64,000 nucleotides of DNA from Caryophanales bacterium UBA6865 (GCA_002449265.1 DKCV01000013.1:1-64000), one strand, 5' to 3'; shown: positions 8,398 to 18,462, numbered from the stretch's first letter. Notes: generated by a model from the letters alone, not told the origin. Translations and numbers: made by a program.

Positions 8398-9341
8398 TAC
8401 ATTTTCTCCTTCGCAAGTTTTGCATATAAGGCGTAGGCCTTATCGTTAGGGTGAAGATTGTCCTCCTTAAGATATTCGCTGATATTGCTATCGACCAAAG
8501 AAGGAATATCTAAATAGGTGAACCAAGAGTGAGAATCGGCATATTCTTTCATTAATGCATTACTAATTGCACTTTGCGGATTCCAAGATTGCTCGCCAGA
8601 TTTAATGATTCCATAGTAATAAATCGGCATATCTTCTTTTAAATAATGGAGTTCATCAAATAGGGTTGAAAGCTTTGCCGCAAGCGTTTTCCCCGTATCG
8701 CCCGCGTTAATGAGGTTATTTACGCCTAAATTGACGAATAGGGCTTTCGGAGAAAGATCGATGATGTTCTCTTGCTTGATGGTCATCCAATCGTTTGTTT
8801 TTGCTGTTCCTATACCCGTTAAGAAGACATTTTCCCCACGAAAGGCGTTATAGAAATTGCTTTCTTCCCAAAATCCTCTTGGGTCGAAGAAGGAATCACC
8901 TAAAAAGACATAGGCATCTTTTTTAGAGCCGCGCTTGACAAAATTGTCTTTCATCTGTGCCGCGGATTGCCTTATGTGATTATTGAAGCTTTCACCTTTT
9001 TTGATATTGACTCTAAAAGGGTATTTGCCGTTTTTGGTTATGGCGCTACATAAGGCACTACCTACTTTTAAGGCATGAATCCTTCCGAGATCATCAATCG
9101 AGCAATATTTTTCGTTATAGGTGTAGCGGAGGATTTCTTCTTCCTCATCGCCTATTTGCATATGAGTGATACGATAATCGCTATAGCCGATGAAAGCATC
9201 TATCCCCACGCCACTTCCAGTTCCATCAACATCGGTTGGGAAAAATAATTTTTTTGGATTAGATTCGCTAGAAGATTCTTCTAACGAACAAGAAAGGAGA
9301 ATCGGCAAAAGCAAAAATAGCGTTAATCGTTTTCTTTCCAT
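8397..9341 (-). CDS. SGNH/GDSL-hydrolase lipoprotein (esterase-like)
   Basis: A 314-residue lipoprotein. The N-terminus MERKRLTLFLLLPILLSC ends in a lipobox with the cysteine at LLSC, placing it on the outer face of the membrane. After an Ig-like stretch (to about residue 125) comes an SGNH hydrolase domain. The GDS nucleophile is S150 in FLGDSFFD, the Asn block is in NLGVNN, and the C-terminal Asp/His is in DNLHPND. Such enzymes often deacetylate polysaccharides. I chose ATG 9341, with GGAG about 9 nt upstream, over the longer frame at 9398 because it gives a proper signal peptide. It overlaps the end of the ABC ATPase gene by 19 nt. Acetyl-esterase activity on the glycan is an inference from the operon. 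Confidence 0.82.
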   Translation of the reverse strand: MERKRLTLFLLLPILLSCSLEESSSESNPKKLFFPTDVDGTGSGVGIDAFIGYSDYRITHMQIGDEEEEILRYTYNEKYCSIDDLGRIHALKVGSALCSAITKNGKYPFRVNIKKGESFNNHIRQSAAQMKDNFVKRGSKKDAYVFLGDSFFDPRGFWEESNFYNAFRGENVFLTGIGTAKTNDWMTIKQENIIDLSPKALFVNLGVNNLINAGDTGKTLAAKLSTLFDELHYLKEDMPIYYYGIIKSGEQSWNPQSAISNALMKEYADSHSWFTYLDIPSLVDSNISEYLKEDNLHPNDKAYALYAKLAKEKM

Positions 9342-10960
9342 AAGACGTTTTCTCCGCTTTCTTTGTCGAATAATTTCAAGGCGTTCAAATCGAAGCAAAC
9401 TTCTATTTTCTTTCCGATATAGACTTCTTTTGTGTTAGGGAGTTTCATTGTAATATTCGTCCCAAATAAGTTGAAATCAACAAGATACTCACTCCCAAGA
9501 AGCTCAAAGAAAGTGATTTCTGTAGGAAGTGATTCACTCACGTTAGGGAAGTTGTCTTCCTTTAAATGAACGTTTTCTGGGCGAATGCCAAAGTAGCAAG
9601 TCTCTATTTCCGCTTTTTCCTCATAAATCTTTCTTAAGCGCGCGAATTTCGCCTTTGTTTCTTCTAGGGTTGGTAAAGAAGAAGTGGACTCTTTTTCTTT
9701 CTTTTGAAAGAAGAAGAAATGCTTCTTCTTTGGCGCTTCCAAGATGCTTGCCTCTTTCTTACCAAAAGATGTTTTTAAAGAAGACTCTAGGCGCTTAATC
9801 TCTGATTCTAAGATGTAACGGACTTCTTTTAGTTCTTTGTTTGCTTTTCGATAGGCGATTTTTTCTTTGACGCTATCGTCTTTTAAGATACTAATGACAT
9901 TAGAATAGACCGAAGCAAATAAAGGTCTATTTAGCGATAAATCCTCTAATTCTTTAATGACAGATTCTTTATTCACACCGCTTTCTAATTCTTTTTCGAT
10001 TTCGTTTTCTTTACTTAAATCCGCGCAATCCTCAAGCGTTTTCATGCTTTCCGCCTTCTTTTTGCGGTAAGCAACAAGTGCTTTCTTTAAGGAAGGAGGA
10101 ATCGTAAAGGACTCATTGCCTTTCGTTACGATGCTCTTATTTAGATTCGCTTCAAAGACATTCATTGGGGGAGTGCCAATAAAGGTAGCGACGAATAGGT
10201 TTTTCGGATTGCTATAGATTTCTTTTGGGGTGCCAACTTGCTGAATGAAGCCTTTATTCATGACGACAATGCGGTCCGCCATCGTCATGGCTTCGGTTTG
10301 GTCATGGGTGACATAGATTGTGGTTGCGTGAATCGACTTATGGATCTTAACGATTTTGCTTCTTGTTTGGACACGGAGCTTGGCGTCTAAGTTACTTAAC
10401 GGCTCATCCATTAAGAATACTTTCGCGTCACGCACGATCGCTCTCCCTAAAGCAACACGCTGCATTTGCCCACCCGAAAGCTCTTTTGGCTTACGGTCGA
10501 GATACGGTCCTAAATCAAGGATTTCAGCGGCATTGAAGACCCGTTTTTGAATCTCTTCTTTGGGGAGCTTACGAATCTTTAAGCCAAAGGCGATATTGTC
10601 ATAAACCGTCATATTCGGATATAAGGCATAGCTTTGGAAAACCATCGCGATGTTCCTGTCTTTGCTTTCCAAATGATTAGCGATGACTTTATCGATATAT
10701 AAGTAGCCAGAAGAGATTTCTTCTAAGCCTGCGATCATTCTTAAGGTTGTGGATTTCCCGCACCCTGATGGACCAACTAAGACAATAAATTCTTGTGGTT
10801 TAATGGAAAGATTGAAATCATAGACCGCCTGAACGTGATTGCCATATATCTTGTTGATGTTTTTCAACACGACAAAGCCATCAATGTCATCATTGATGAT
10901 TTTTCCGCCTGTCGCTTTATATTCTTTCCGTGCTTCTTCTATGCTGATTTTTTCTTCCAT
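9323..10960 (-). CDS. Carbohydrate ABC transporter ATPase (MsmX/UgpC type) with a large insertion
   Basis: The N-terminal 240 residues are a complete ABC ATPase: Walker A GPSGCGKST, signature LSGGQ, Walker B VFLMDEP and the switch His in YVTHDQTEAM. The end has the MalK-type regulatory fold (FGIRPENVHL, TOBE). Family members are about 360-380 residues and this one is 545. The extra ~150 residues (about 290-450) lie between the ATPase and the last TOBE part. They are highly charged and coiled-coil-like, with a KKKHFFFFQKKEKE segment. It sits directly behind the two permease genes, so this importer has a dedicated ATPase. Many Firmicutes CUT1 systems instead borrow a shared MsmX. What the insertion does is unknown. 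Confidence 0.92.
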   Translation of the reverse strand: MEEKISIEEARKEYKATGGKIINDDIDGFVVLKNINKIYGNHVQAVYDFNLSIKPQEFIVLVGPSGCGKSTTLRMIAGLEEISSGYLYIDKVIANHLESKDRNIAMVFQSYALYPNMTVYDNIAFGLKIRKLPKEEIQKRVFNAAEILDLGPYLDRKPKELSGGQMQRVALGRAIVRDAKVFLMDEPLSNLDAKLRVQTRSKIVKIHKSIHATTIYVTHDQTEAMTMADRIVVMNKGFIQQVGTPKEIYSNPKNLFVATFIGTPPMNVFEANLNKSIVTKGNESFTIPPSLKKALVAYRKKKAESMKTLEDCADLSKENEIEKELESGVNKESVIKELEDLSLNRPLFASVYSNVISILKDDSVKEKIAYRKANKELKEVRYILESEIKRLESSLKTSFGKKEASILEAPKKKHFFFFQKKEKESTSSLPTLEETKAKFARLRKIYEEKAEIETCYFGIRPENVHLKEDNFPNVSESLPTEITFFELLGSEYLVDFNLFGTNITMKLPNTKEVYIGKKIEVCFDLNALKLFDKESGENVLWKEND

Positions 10961-10971
10961 ATGAGGTTCTC

Positions 10972-11949
10972 CTAACGCTTAACGCCAGTATTGGCGACAC
11001 CTTCGATGATTTTGTTTTGCGTAAATAGATAGAGGATGAAGATTGGGATGGCGCTAAAGATCGCGCTTGCTAAAGATAAGCCAATCGTGTCGCCTCGCGT
11101 CGTGTTACTAATGGAAGCGATGCCAACGGGCAAAGTCCATAATTCTTTACTAGGACCTAAGACGATTTGGGGCCAAAATAAGTCATTCCAAGAGCCCATG
11201 AAACTAAACAAGCCCTGGACTAGGAAGACGGTTTTCGCTAACGGGAAGACGATTCTAAAGAAAATCGTGAGGTTTTTGGCCCCATCCATCCTCGCGGATT
11301 CGATCAAATCTTTCGGGATCCCTAAATAGAATTGACGGATGAGGAATAATCCTCCTACTCCTCCTAAACCAGGTAGGATTAAGGCCAATAAAGAGCGGGA
11401 GATATTTAAGCGTGCCACATTTGAATATTGGGCCGCGGTAGTGGCAATTCCTGGGATTACCATCGTAAAGAGAATGACGGTGAAAATCGCTTGACGGAAT
11501 TTGAAATTCAAGAACACGAACGCGTAAGCGGCAAATCCCACAATGAGTAGATATAAGAAAGTGTTACTAATCGCGACAATAAAAGAATTGAGGACCCATC
11601 TTTCTACTGGGACTCTAGTTCCATCTAAGTCGGTTTTATTGAAGAGTTTTAAGTAATTTTCAAATGTATATCCGCTTTCCGGGAAAAGTTGCCCTGGCTC
11701 ATAGGTGAAAGAATATTCTTTCGTGAATGAACCCAAAACACCGATGATAAGAGGGGATAGCCAAACCGCACAGAACACAAACAAAATCACAAAGCAGTTA
11801 ATTTGCACAATCCGGTTAGATACGTAATAGGTGAATTTGTTTTCTGGCAATAGAGCCCTTTTCTTCAAGATGAAATAAACGATATCGAATAGAATCAAGG
11901 CAGCAAAAATAATGCCGATAATGAGTAAGACGACGCTCAATGGGTTCAT
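10972..11949 (-). CDS. Carbohydrate ABC transporter permease (MalG/CUT1 type)
   Basis: A 325-residue inner-membrane protein with about six to seven hydrophobic helices. It has the EAA loop that docks onto the ATPase, here ESARMDGAKNLTIFFRIVFPL. A first helix and a long external loop precede the conserved permease core, which is common in MalG relatives. The ATG overlaps the stop of the upstream permease gene by 4 bases, and the stop is 11 bp before the ATPase gene. It forms the second half of the heterodimeric sugar channel. Family identification is firm; the sugar is inferred only from the operon enzymes. Confidence 0.92.
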   Translation of the reverse strand: MNPLSVVLLIIGIIFAALILFDIVYFILKKRALLPENKFTYYVSNRIVQINCFVILFVFCAVWLSPLIIGVLGSFTKEYSFTYEPGQLFPESGYTFENYLKLFNKTDLDGTRVPVERWVLNSFIVAISNTFLYLLIVGFAAYAFVFLNFKFRQAIFTVILFTMVIPGIATTAAQYSNVARLNISRSLLALILPGLGGVGGLFLIRQFYLGIPKDLIESARMDGAKNLTIFFRIVFPLAKTVFLVQGLFSFMGSWNDLFWPQIVLGPSKELWTLPVGIASISNTTRGDTIGLSLASAIFSAIPIFILYLFTQNKIIEGVANTGVKR

Positions 11950-12977
11950 GCCTTTTCCTCCTGCTTCACTTCTTTTTTATGATTGATGTATTCTTGATAT
12001 TCGTAACGGTGCTTGCTATTAGAAGGTCTTTCTTTTGTGACGAGCAATTGAAACGCGGTCACGATACCAATGAATATGCCCAAGGTTAAGCCCATCGCCG
12101 AAACCATCCCAAAGACGTTATAATTTGTCCCAGTGATGAGGTTTTGAAGATAAACCATGATGGTCTGGGTTGTCATTTTATTCGCCCCATCAATCATTAA
12201 GCTAGGGCCTCCGCCAGTTAAGACATAGATTTGTCCATATAGCCCAAAATAACCGATGATTGTGGTAAAAATACAAAGGATCAGTTGTGGTTTAATCGCT
12301 GGAATTGTGATGGAAACAATTTTCTTAAACGTGTCGCATCCATCCATTGAAGCGGCTTCAAGAAGAGATTTGTCTACGTTCTTTAATCCGGCTGATAGAA
12401 TGATGAAATTACCACCCCATCCGCCCCAAAGGCAAAGGAGAATGATGACAAACCAGGCGGTATTTGTTGAACCAAGCCAATCAATAGTCTGATTGGTCCA
12501 TTGATTGATGTAACCGAAATTCTTGGAGAACAAGGCACTAAAGATGACACCTGAGGCTGTGACAGGGAGAATAGAAGGAAGATAAATAATCGCCCGGAAG
12601 AATTTATATCCCTTTGGCTGGAAGTTAATCAAAACCGCGAAGATTAGAGGCAAGATGACTCCGAGAGGAACAAGAATCAAAGAGAAGAGGACCGTGTTCC
12701 TCATGGACCACCAAAAGTTTTTGAAATAGGTGTTATTCGGGTTAAAGAGAATGTTGTAATAATTTTGGAACCCTCTCCATTCGTTTTGAGTAGCGTCAGC
12801 GACGTTGAATTTCATCAAAGACATCACGATGCCGTAAATCAAAGGGTAGATGGTAAAAAGGAGGAAGAAGAATAGATATGGGAATAGGAAAAACGCGGCA
12901 GCCCCATATCGTTTCCAAAAAGAGGTTCTTTTGCTACGAGCTAATGCGTATTCTTCAAGACTAACACGTTTTTCCAT
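11946..12977 (-). CDS. Carbohydrate ABC transporter permease (MalF/CUT1 type)
   Basis: A 343-residue membrane protein with six predicted helices after a charged N-terminal tail, and the EAA loop EAASMDGCDTFKKIVSITIPAI. It pairs with the next gene product to form the transmembrane channel of the importer. Its start is 3 bp after the end of the binding-protein gene and its last bases overlap the next permease start, so the transporter genes are tightly coupled. The C-terminal tail is unusually polar (RPSNSKHRYEYQEY), but no domain is recognised there. The family call is firm. Confidence 0.92.
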   Translation of the reverse strand: MEKRVSLEEYALARSKRTSFWKRYGAAAFFLFPYLFFFLLFTIYPLIYGIVMSLMKFNVADATQNEWRGFQNYYNILFNPNNTYFKNFWWSMRNTVLFSLILVPLGVILPLIFAVLINFQPKGYKFFRAIIYLPSILPVTASGVIFSALFSKNFGYINQWTNQTIDWLGSTNTAWFVIILLCLWGGWGGNFIILSAGLKNVDKSLLEAASMDGCDTFKKIVSITIPAIKPQLILCIFTTIIGYFGLYGQIYVLTGGGPSLMIDGANKMTTQTIMVYLQNLITGTNYNVFGMVSAMGLTLGIFIGIVTAFQLLVTKERPSNSKHRYEYQEYINHKKEVKQEEKA

Positions 12978-12980
12978 GTC

Positions 12981-14420
12981 TTATAATTCTTCTTTCGATT
13001 GAATGGCTTCCATAGCCTCTTTATAACGGGTATCGACAATCTCGGTGACGGACTTTTCTTTATAATTTGGGTCGAACACATCCATGTAAACCCTTTTTAA
13101 CCCAACATAGACTTCTTCGTAATAAGGGGTCCTTCCAAGCATTTTGAAACTAGAAGGATCGCCAAACTCTTTCAAATAGCGATTATAGAAAGAAGATTCT
13201 TTGTATTGCTTGCTATTCAAAACCGTTTTAGAGGCTGGAAGATGCCCACCTTGCATATATTCAGCGGAATGGGTGGTCATATATTGGCTATAAAGGAGAC
13301 CGGCGACTTTCTTAACGTTGGACTCGCAAGTTCTAGTGATGGAGAAGCAGTGCCCAACTCCGTAGATATTATTGGCGTAGTCTTTGCTTGCGTCTTTTGC
13401 GTAGAGCTTGCTCATATTCAAAATATCGACAGGCTTGTAGGTTTTACCCTGTTCATCTTTTTTGTCTAACAAAACCTCTTCGTATTCGTTTAAGCGTCCT
13501 TCGCTCCACCAAGGACCTTCACAAGTGAAAACGGCGTTTCCAGCGGCAAAATTCGTCCAGATTGTTTGGGAATCTAGCCCTTCTGCGACAAATTTTCCTT
13601 CGTAGCCATTTCCGCTTTGCCAGTCGCGGAACATTTGCATCGTGTCTTTTAATCCATCGGTGTTCCATGTTGGCTTGCCATTAGGATCCGTCAGCGTTCC
13701 GCCGTTTTGAAAGACGGCTGTTTGAGGGATCCAGCCAGATTCGATGTTATCGCCGCTAAACATGCAAACGGGGTTGAAGTTTTCTAGTTTCATTTGGCTC
13801 CATTCGCAAGCGTTTGGTTTGTTCTTGTTCATGGCTCTATGCCACATTTTGCCTTCATTATTTAAGCGAATTAAGCCATTGCAGACGTTTTTGAATTCTT
13901 CTAGATTCGTTGGTTTAGCAAAGCCGTTTTTCTCTAAGATATCGCTACGAGTGAACCAAACGCCCGCGTGGACATCAAGAGGGACGCCATATAATTTGTT
14001 GTTTTTGCCATAGCATTCATCAATGACGTTTGATAGATATTCATCGCGGTCGAAAGGGATTTCAGTATGTTTGAAGTAATCGTCAAGAGGGATGATGATG
14101 TTATTATCGATAAAGGAAGTAAGACGCTCACTATGATAGATAATGACATCTGGCGCATTTTCTGGGTCGCTTTGGATTGTGCTCGCTAAAGCGGTGTAGA
14201 AGGCTTGGGTGCTCAATGGTTTGATTTCGGCACTAATTTTGCCATTATATAAATCATTAAAAGCGCGGTTCACCTTATCTAAGTAACTTTGATCTGGGTC
14301 GCCGATAATAGACCAGACGTTCAGCTTTACGTCTTTAAAATCTATATCCTCGTTGCCCCCTCCACATGAAGCAAGAGATAAGACAAGAAGCGGCAAAGCA
14401 AATAGATGTTTCTTTTTCAT
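12981..14420 (-). CDS. Extracellular sugar-binding lipoprotein of the ABC importer
   Basis: A 479-residue family 1 solute-binding protein. The signal MKKKHLFALPLLVLSLASC ends in a lipobox, so the protein is lipid-anchored outside the membrane. The mature part has SBP_bac_1 features such as VNRAFNDLYNGKI, APDVIIYHSERL and an FACEGPWW-like segment (FTCEGPWWSEGR). It captures oligosaccharide and delivers it to the two permeases encoded next. GGAGAAATAAA precedes the ATG at 14420. The 12-bp gap to the GH43 gene upstream supports one transcript. The ligand is not predictable from sequence alone, but alpha- and beta-galactosides or arabinose-containing fragments fit the enzymes. Confidence 0.92.
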   Translation of the reverse strand: MKKKHLFALPLLVLSLASCGGGNEDIDFKDVKLNVWSIIGDPDQSYLDKVNRAFNDLYNGKISAEIKPLSTQAFYTALASTIQSDPENAPDVIIYHSERLTSFIDNNIIIPLDDYFKHTEIPFDRDEYLSNVIDECYGKNNKLYGVPLDVHAGVWFTRSDILEKNGFAKPTNLEEFKNVCNGLIRLNNEGKMWHRAMNKNKPNACEWSQMKLENFNPVCMFSGDNIESGWIPQTAVFQNGGTLTDPNGKPTWNTDGLKDTMQMFRDWQSGNGYEGKFVAEGLDSQTIWTNFAAGNAVFTCEGPWWSEGRLNEYEEVLLDKKDEQGKTYKPVDILNMSKLYAKDASKDYANNIYGVGHCFSITRTCESNVKKVAGLLYSQYMTTHSAEYMQGGHLPASKTVLNSKQYKESSFYNRYLKEFGDPSSFKMLGRTPYYEEVYVGLKRVYMDVFDPNYKEKSVTEIVDTRYKEAMEAIQSKEEL

Positions 14421-14431
14421 TTTATTTCTCC

Positions 14432-16135
14432 TTATTTTGCGTAGATTTCGATTTCACTTAAGGAATACGGTTGATTGGAATTGAAGGTGAAAGTGATGGT
14501 GTCAGTACTCACCTCTTCGTCTAATTCGATGACGAAACTACTATGTGGATAGATCCATTTATTCGGTTTCGTTCGGTAATATCCTTGGTTGAAGAGGACG
14601 CTTTTCACGTAACGCCCTTCTCCAAAATGGATTTTGTCGATGAAATCCAATTTTTGATCATAGGTATAAGAATTACCAACGAGGATATATTTCACCTTTT
14701 TCTTTTCCGCTAATTTGACGGAAACACGAGATAACCCTTCAAAATCCGCCTCTTTTCGAACATCTTGTTCTACTCTTTTCGAATCAGTATTGCCGCGATA
14801 TGAGAAATTATCGTGAAGATAATCTAGGCCTGTTACCTTGCCACTATAAGAGAATTTCGTATCTTTATCTAAAGCAACATTATGGTAACCAGTAACCTTT
14901 TCAGGGAGGCGATTGATGGACCAAGTTGGGCCACGCGTATATGGGGTGCCATCTTCTTTGAAATAGAGATAGTCATACCCTAAGCAGCGATACTCATCAT
15001 TATCGTATCCCCAAACGTTACGGTTACGATGTGCGTGATAGGCGAACATATATTCATCGCCAACTTGGCAAATTGAAGCGTGCCCAGTGCCGGTTTGGAA
15101 ACCTAGATAACGGGTATTCACATAAGTACCATCATTGCCAGGAACGCCAAGTAGCATATTTTCTAATGGATAGGAATTTGGCTTTGTGTATTCTCCTAAT
15201 GGGCTAGAAGCGAAGGCGTAGCCAACGTTATAAACGGTATCGACATAGGAATTGCCTACATAGGTTAATAGATATTTCCCGTTTCGTTTAATCATGTATG
15301 GGCCTTCTAGGCACTCCATATCGCCATTAAACGATGTGGACCAGGTTTCCCATTCGATGGTGCGTTTTTTATCGCTTAATTTCGCTAAACCGGGTGATAA
15401 TAGCCTAGTCAATGTGGATAAGTCCCAAGAGGTGGGGGAAGTCATTTTCACACCCCAGATTTCTTGGACCGGGTAATTTGATTTTGCGTAGTCTTCCTTA
15501 CGGCTCTTCCGCATGTCGTAAGAGAAATACATATACATTTCGCCATCATCATCCACGAAGACGTGTTGATCGAGGACGGTGCAGTACTTAGAAGAACTTT
15601 CTTTCATCGTAAAGGGGGAAGTCGCTAACGTGCCATCATCGCCGACGACTTGTTTATATGGGCCGTACGGCTTATCAGCGACAGCGACTCCGATTTGGCA
15701 ATTTGAAGTGCCGTTATTCTTGAATTCGCCTGTGTAATAGAGATACCATTTGCCGTTGATTTTATGGATATCCGGTGCCCAAAGGTTAGTTTGGCTCCAT
15801 GCGCCAGGTTCAGGAACGTAGCAATCATCTAATCTTTCCCAATTACTAAGTGTTTTGCTCCTAAAGCAATGGAATGTCGTTGTTCCTCTAGTTCCATAGG
15901 CGTAGAAATACCCGCTTTCATCATCGTAAAGCATCATCGGGTCACCCATGTCTAGCTCTAAGTCGTTTCGATAGAAAAGATCGTGATTGAAATCCTGGTC
16001 TTTTCCTTTCTTTTCGCTATAGCTTTTGTAAGAAAGCTCGACTTTGTCTTCCTCTAATGGAATATCGTTTTCGGGTGCGCAAGACAATAAAGACAATGAC
16101 GCTAAGATACTTAATGCTATTTTCTTTTTATTCAT
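14432..16135 (-). CDS. GH43-family secreted lipoprotein (arabinanase/arabinofuranosidase/xylosidase type)
   Basis: A 567-residue lipoprotein; MNKKKIALSILASLSLLSC ends in a lipobox. The N-terminal ~330 residues form a five-bladed propeller of the GH43 type. The expected catalytic triad is visible: base D65 in MGDPMMLYD, pKa-tuning D122 in WAPDIHK, and acid E277 in CLEGPYM. The C-terminal ~170 residues look like an accessory beta-sandwich. Starting at 16135 gives a proper signal peptide and a GGAGATAACGAC ribosome site, unlike the longer frame at 16192. It probably trims arabinose or xylose side chains from a plant polysaccharide at the cell surface before import. The GH43 subfamily, and hence the sugar, is uncertain. 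Confidence 0.85.
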   Translation of the reverse strand: MNKKKIALSILASLSLLSCAPENDIPLEEDKVELSYKSYSEKKGKDQDFNHDLFYRNDLELDMGDPMMLYDDESGYFYAYGTRGTTTFHCFRSKTLSNWERLDDCYVPEPGAWSQTNLWAPDIHKINGKWYLYYTGEFKNNGTSNCQIGVAVADKPYGPYKQVVGDDGTLATSPFTMKESSSKYCTVLDQHVFVDDDGEMYMYFSYDMRKSRKEDYAKSNYPVQEIWGVKMTSPTSWDLSTLTRLLSPGLAKLSDKKRTIEWETWSTSFNGDMECLEGPYMIKRNGKYLLTYVGNSYVDTVYNVGYAFASSPLGEYTKPNSYPLENMLLGVPGNDGTYVNTRYLGFQTGTGHASICQVGDEYMFAYHAHRNRNVWGYDNDEYRCLGYDYLYFKEDGTPYTRGPTWSINRLPEKVTGYHNVALDKDTKFSYSGKVTGLDYLHDNFSYRGNTDSKRVEQDVRKEADFEGLSRVSVKLAEKKKVKYILVGNSYTYDQKLDFIDKIHFGEGRYVKSVLFNQGYYRTKPNKWIYPHSSFVIELDEEVSTDTITFTFNSNQPYSLSEIEIYAK

Positions 16136-16146
16136 GTCGTTATCTC

Positions 16147-18462
16147 CTAGTTCACGAGTTTGATAGTTGGATCGGTGATTGTTGCCCCACACCTAAAGGT
16201 GCCAATGCCTGGAAGCATTGGGCTAGTCTTGGTCCAATCGTAGTTATCGTTCTTTAAAGCAACGGAATTTTCTAAGACAGCAACATTATTGAAGTAGACT
16301 TTGCAGCCTTCCTCGCGTTTTTCGATTTTCACGCTTACTTCTTTCGTGAAATCGATGTTACTAGAGTCTAAGGGATATTCTTTCCAAGTCGCGTCATCAT
16401 AGTTTGGGCATAAGGCGAACGTTGGTTTTTCTTTCGTGCCTTTGATGACGAGTTGCATGGAACAAGTTGGACTACCACTATCTAAATAGACTAAGACTTT
16501 GCTATCGAGCTTTCCGTTTGTTTCCATTGGGTCGAGATTAGAAAGTTTGAAGGTGATATCGAAATCGCCACGAAGCTCTTCTTTTGCCTTGATGCCGTTA
16601 CTGAATCCATTGACTGGCGGCCAGTTCATGTCGTTACCAGCGAAATCCATTCTAGCGAGAGTGTAGGTTTCACCGTTCTTATTGACGTTACCGCCGCTAA
16701 AGAACTTGTATTGGTCAAGAACGGCTTTCGTATCCGTCACACCAACTTTCACACTTGCGATTTGAATTTCCGCTTTGACGTTATCGGTATAGATAACTGG
16801 GGTGCTCTTATCGCTTAAAGCATCATAAACGCCTAATAATCTTCCATCGACTGCGACGTATTGCTTATCGTCATGTTTAATGACAGTGAGCTCGTTTTCT
16901 ATATTGAGCACCGGAGAGGACTCTTTCGCGTAAACTAGTTTGTTACTTTCTTCATCGCCTAATCTATGGCTAACGATATTTCTTTCGCTCGTATCTCCGT
17001 CATATTTGAAGGCATTTTGGAAATAATCCATGTACCCTAACTTAGAAGAGAGCAAGCCAATCTGGCCTTCACTTAACGCGGAGGAGAGATTCTTCACTTT
17101 TAAAGTAACTGCCCAAGAAGAATCTTCCGTATTTAGTGGGAAGTAGTTCTTGCTAGAATTCACTTTGATTGTGTTATTCTCAATCGTCGCGTCTTTGTCT
17201 TCGATTTTAACCATTCCAGTGTTGATTGTTCCCGTTCCACTTTCTGGGCGATTAATCGCTTCAAATTTCTTATTTTGAGTGATTTTTTTGTTATTCTTTG
17301 AAGTAGCGATAACGCGGAATACACCTGTAACACCTTCGTCAATCGTCAATGTACCATCCTCCGATAAGCTGATACCTTCTTTTTCTTCGTATAGCTTATA
17401 ACTGACTGCCTTATTTGGAGTTGATTCTGGATAAACGGTCGTGGATAAGTGGTAGGTGTTGCCATTGATTAAACGGTTATCAATGCAGTTGATGTCCAAA
17501 GATTCCGCTTTTTGGAAATCGTTTAGCTTTTGATCAACATAAGAGGAATCGGAATTCGCTTCGAATTTAGTGACTTCCAAGACTTGGTTTTGGGAATAGA
17601 TACCTGGATAGGTGTCTAAGTCATTAAAGAAAGGAACGGCATAAGCCATTTTGACTTTTTCGTGACCCTCAATTTCCGTTGACCAAGTGAAGTAGTGCAT
17701 CTTTCCTTTGCGGATGATTTCTACATCAACCCCTTTTGTTGCGTCATAGATAAAGGAAGAATCGATATCGGTTTCATTATTAACGATGTTCTTTGCATAC
17801 CGCCAACCACCGTAATAAGGGGTGACGTCTTGATCTTTTCCGCCGCCTGGCCTTCTAAAGCCATACCAGAACATGTTGTTGCCGATTGGGTGATCTTTGT
17901 CCACTAAGAAAGAGCCAACGCCCCATCTTCCGCCGGTGTCGTTATTGGCGCTACCAGTTCTCGTGATATGGGCTTTGAAATACCATTCTTGGCCAGGCGT
18001 GTTCACTAGCATTTGGACTTGGCCTTCTTTGGCTTTGACTAGCCCTTCATCTTCCTTAGAATAGTCGACTTGCCCATTATAATAGCCTTTCTCCGTGATG
18101 AAGAAAGATTTGCTGATCGTAAAATGAATCGAGATAGAATCTGATTCATTGCCTAAAACATAAATTACGATATTGGTTTCGCCTTCTGAAATGCCGCGGA
18201 CGCTACCAAAGTCATCAACCGTAGCGATATTTTCATCGTCGGAGCGGAAAGCGACCTCCTTTTTGCTATCTTTTAATAGATAAACAATGGTCATTTCTTC
18301 GCCGATTTTGAGTTTTTGCGTTGTCGCGGAGCGAAGATCAATGATGCTATTAGATGCAGCGCCGCCATTCGAAGAGCCACCTGGAGCACACGCGACTAAT
18401 GCGCCAAGCGAAGCGGCTAATAATAAACCGGGGATTAAAAATCTCGACTTTTTGTTTTTCAT
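16147..18462 (-). CDS. Large surface lipoprotein with Big2 domain and LamG-like sandwich domains
   Basis: A 771-residue lipoprotein; the signal ends at LGALVAC. Residues ~40-120 form a bacterial Ig-like (Big2) domain, with SDDENIATVDDFGSVRGIS typical of that fold. Three beta-sandwich stretches follow. They contain motifs such as WYFKAHITRTG, VEIIRKGKMHYFTW and KVYFNNVAVLEN that resemble concanavalin/LamG-like glycan-binding domains. No catalytic residues are recognised. AGGAGG at 18472-18477 precedes the ATG at 18462; the longer frame to 18501 is not needed. It is a paralogue in layout of the next upstream gene. Likely role: holding the polysaccharide at the cell surface for the GH43 and SGNH enzymes. 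Function is inferred from context and fold. Confidence 0.65.
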   Translation of the reverse strand: MKNKKSRFLIPGLLLAASLGALVACAPGGSSNGGAASNSIIDLRSATTQKLKIGEEMTIVYLLKDSKKEVAFRSDDENIATVDDFGSVRGISEGETNIVIYVLGNESDSISIHFTISKSFFITEKGYYNGQVDYSKEDEGLVKAKEGQVQMLVNTPGQEWYFKAHITRTGSANNDTGGRWGVGSFLVDKDHPIGNNMFWYGFRRPGGGKDQDVTPYYGGWRYAKNIVNNETDIDSSFIYDATKGVDVEIIRKGKMHYFTWSTEIEGHEKVKMAYAVPFFNDLDTYPGIYSQNQVLEVTKFEANSDSSYVDQKLNDFQKAESLDINCIDNRLINGNTYHLSTTVYPESTPNKAVSYKLYEEKEGISLSEDGTLTIDEGVTGVFRVIATSKNNKKITQNKKFEAINRPESGTGTINTGMVKIEDKDATIENNTIKVNSSKNYFPLNTEDSSWAVTLKVKNLSSALSEGQIGLLSSKLGYMDYFQNAFKYDGDTSERNIVSHRLGDEESNKLVYAKESSPVLNIENELTVIKHDDKQYVAVDGRLLGVYDALSDKSTPVIYTDNVKAEIQIASVKVGVTDTKAVLDQYKFFSGGNVNKNGETYTLARMDFAGNDMNWPPVNGFSNGIKAKEELRGDFDITFKLSNLDPMETNGKLDSKVLVYLDSGSPTCSMQLVIKGTKEKPTFALCPNYDDATWKEYPLDSSNIDFTKEVSVKIEKREEGCKVYFNNVAVLENSVALKNDNYDWTKTSPMLPGIGTFRCGATITDPTIKLVN

